Below, one piece after another: positions 5,750 through 6,234 of a DNA stretch of 6,234 bases. The stretch's first letter is position 1; every line of letters starts with the position of its first letter. This stretch comes from Devosia sp. (lineage in GTDB: Bacteria > Pseudomonadota > Alphaproteobacteria > Rhizobiales > Devosiaceae). The translations under genes were made by a program, and so were the position numbers. The notes under the pieces were generated by a model. It worked only from the letters and a program-made list of their open reading frames with translations, did not search any database and was not told where the DNA came from. The stretch covers positions 1 through 6,234 of the forward strand of contig JANXSI010000619.1 of NCBI GenBank assembly GCA_025352765.1, read 5' to 3'.

Positions 5750-5959
5750 ATGGGGGGCGGAGTGACAGATTGGATTCCGTGGTTCGCTTTGGCGCTCAAT
5801 CTGACCGGCTGTTTCGTCATGGCCAAGTTCGGATTGCCCCGCGAGTTCCCATTGCTGGGGCGCGAAGACGGTGATCCCATTCTCGGGCTTGCTGGTCTCG
5901 TCATTTTTGGCACGAGTATCGCGATAAGGATCAGCACCATCATTTTTGTGGGAAGATGA
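5750..5959 (+). CDS. Small two-helix membrane protein of unknown function
   Basis: The ATG at 5750 follows AGAGGA (5740-5745) at a 4-nt spacing and gives 69 residues. Two hydrophobic segments are clear: about 8-28 (WIPWFALALNLTGCFVMAKF) and about 44-66 (ILGLAGLVIFGTSIAIRIST and onward). A short polar loop with REFPLLGREDGDP lies between them, giving a helical hairpin in the inner membrane. GTG at 5762 is an alternative start. I recognise no family. The gene lies between the SRAP gene and a second SRAP tail fragment, and its TGA (5957-5959) ends 2 bases before the second copy begins. It may have arrived with the rearrangement that made that junction. Confidence 0.55.
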   Translation: MGGGVTDWIPWFALALNLTGCFVMAKFGLPREFPLLGREDGDPILGLAGLVIFGTSIAIRISTIIFVGR

Positions 5960-5961
5960 AT

Positions 5962-6146
5962 GCTGAGTCAGAGCGTGAGTCATGGCGGCACCGTGGGCGG
6001 AGGCAAAGAAGCTGCAACGCCCGACGGCCGATGGCGAGTTTGAGATCGTGCACGGGACAGCGTTGAAGTACCTACCCGGCGTCGACGGCATACCCAGCGG
6101 CGATCCGTTGAGAGTGTCGTGCGGTAGTGGGGCTTCGCTGTCCTAG
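5962..6146 (+). pseudogene. Second SRAP C-terminal fragment (diverged direct repeat copy)
   Basis: The fragment begins abruptly at GCTGAGTCAGAGCGTGAG, corresponding to ADSERES of the SRAP gene. Four bases are missing after TGGC (5986), shifting the frame. From 5988 it reads APWAEAKKLQRPTADGEF, then EIVHGTALKYLPGVDGIPSG, then DPLRVSCGSGASLS and TAG at 6144-6146. This matches the SRAP tail to its last residues, but Cys2, Asn, Glu and His of the active site are absent. Many differences between the copies are silent third-position changes (for example GAA/GAG, CTC/TTG, CCG/CCC), which suggests that both evolved as working genes before this one lost its front. An intrinsic terminator follows 10 bp later. 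Confidence 0.85.
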
Positions 6147-6156
6147 GACCAGCGTC

Positions 6157-6190
6157 GATCGAGTGGCCAACTTGGCCACTCGATCATTTT
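6157..6190 (+). terminator. Intrinsic (Rho-independent) terminator
   Basis: GATCGAGTGGCC (6157-6168) pairs perfectly with GGCCACTCGATC (6174-6185) around the loop AACTT, and ATTTT follows at 6186-6190. A 12-bp GC-rich stem with a short T-tract 10 bp after the fragment's stop codon is a good terminator for plus-strand transcription. It was probably the terminator of the gene from which the second SRAP tail derives, and now closes the cluster. The last 44 bases of the window hold nothing I can call. Confidence 0.8.
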
Positions 6191-6234
6191 CGCCTAGCTT
6201 GCTTGGAACTGGATTCCACAATTTTTGGCGCGGT

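Noticed and set aside
5120..6091. Two minus-strand ORFs with similar N-termini (starts at 5596 and 6091)
   Set aside because: Their similarity only mirrors the duplicated SRAP tail on the plus strand; they are not a gene family.

Overview
The window is GC-rich DNA whose protein families and regulatory signals point to an alphaproteobacterium, probably of the Hyphomicrobiales and perhaps Bradyrhizobium-like. The clues are the style of the chemoreceptor with its CheR-docking tail, a LexA operator of the alphaproteobacterial direct-repeat type (GTTC-N7-GTTC), and the SRAP subfamily. Assignment to a genus is inference from family resemblance, because no search was possible.

Left part (1-2960), minus strand, environmental sensing. 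A full-length transmembrane methyl-accepting chemotaxis protein (802-2895) is followed after 69 bp by the N-terminal 244 codons of a second membrane sensor with a Cache-like periplasmic domain (732-1), cut by the window edge. The two are probably co-transcribed.

Middle part (2960-3790), gene-poor. It holds a decayed autotransporter beta-barrel end (about 3060-3314 within the open frame 3000-3482), one doubtful small ORF, two strong tandem hairpins (3651-3716), and a 16-codon divergent ORF that looks like the stub of a small protein gene.

Right part (3790-6190), plus strand, a probable SOS-linked cluster. A perfect GTTC-N7-GTTC LexA box (3792-3806) sits over a plausible promoter. Behind it lie a 56-residue HTH-like small basic protein, a zinc-ribbon protein starting 1 nt after its stop, an unrecognised small protein, and an SRAP (YedK/HMCES-type) gene. 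The SRAP gene is split by a +1 frameshift near 5138, although all four active-site residues survive across the two frames. A 69-residue two-helix membrane protein follows. Then comes a second, diverged SRAP C-terminal fragment carrying a 4-nt deletion, and an intrinsic terminator (6157-6190).

The main point of interest is the LexA-controlled cluster of uncharacterised proteins leading to SRAP, a DNA-damage protein that crosslinks to abasic sites. Its SRAP locus shows duplication and decay.
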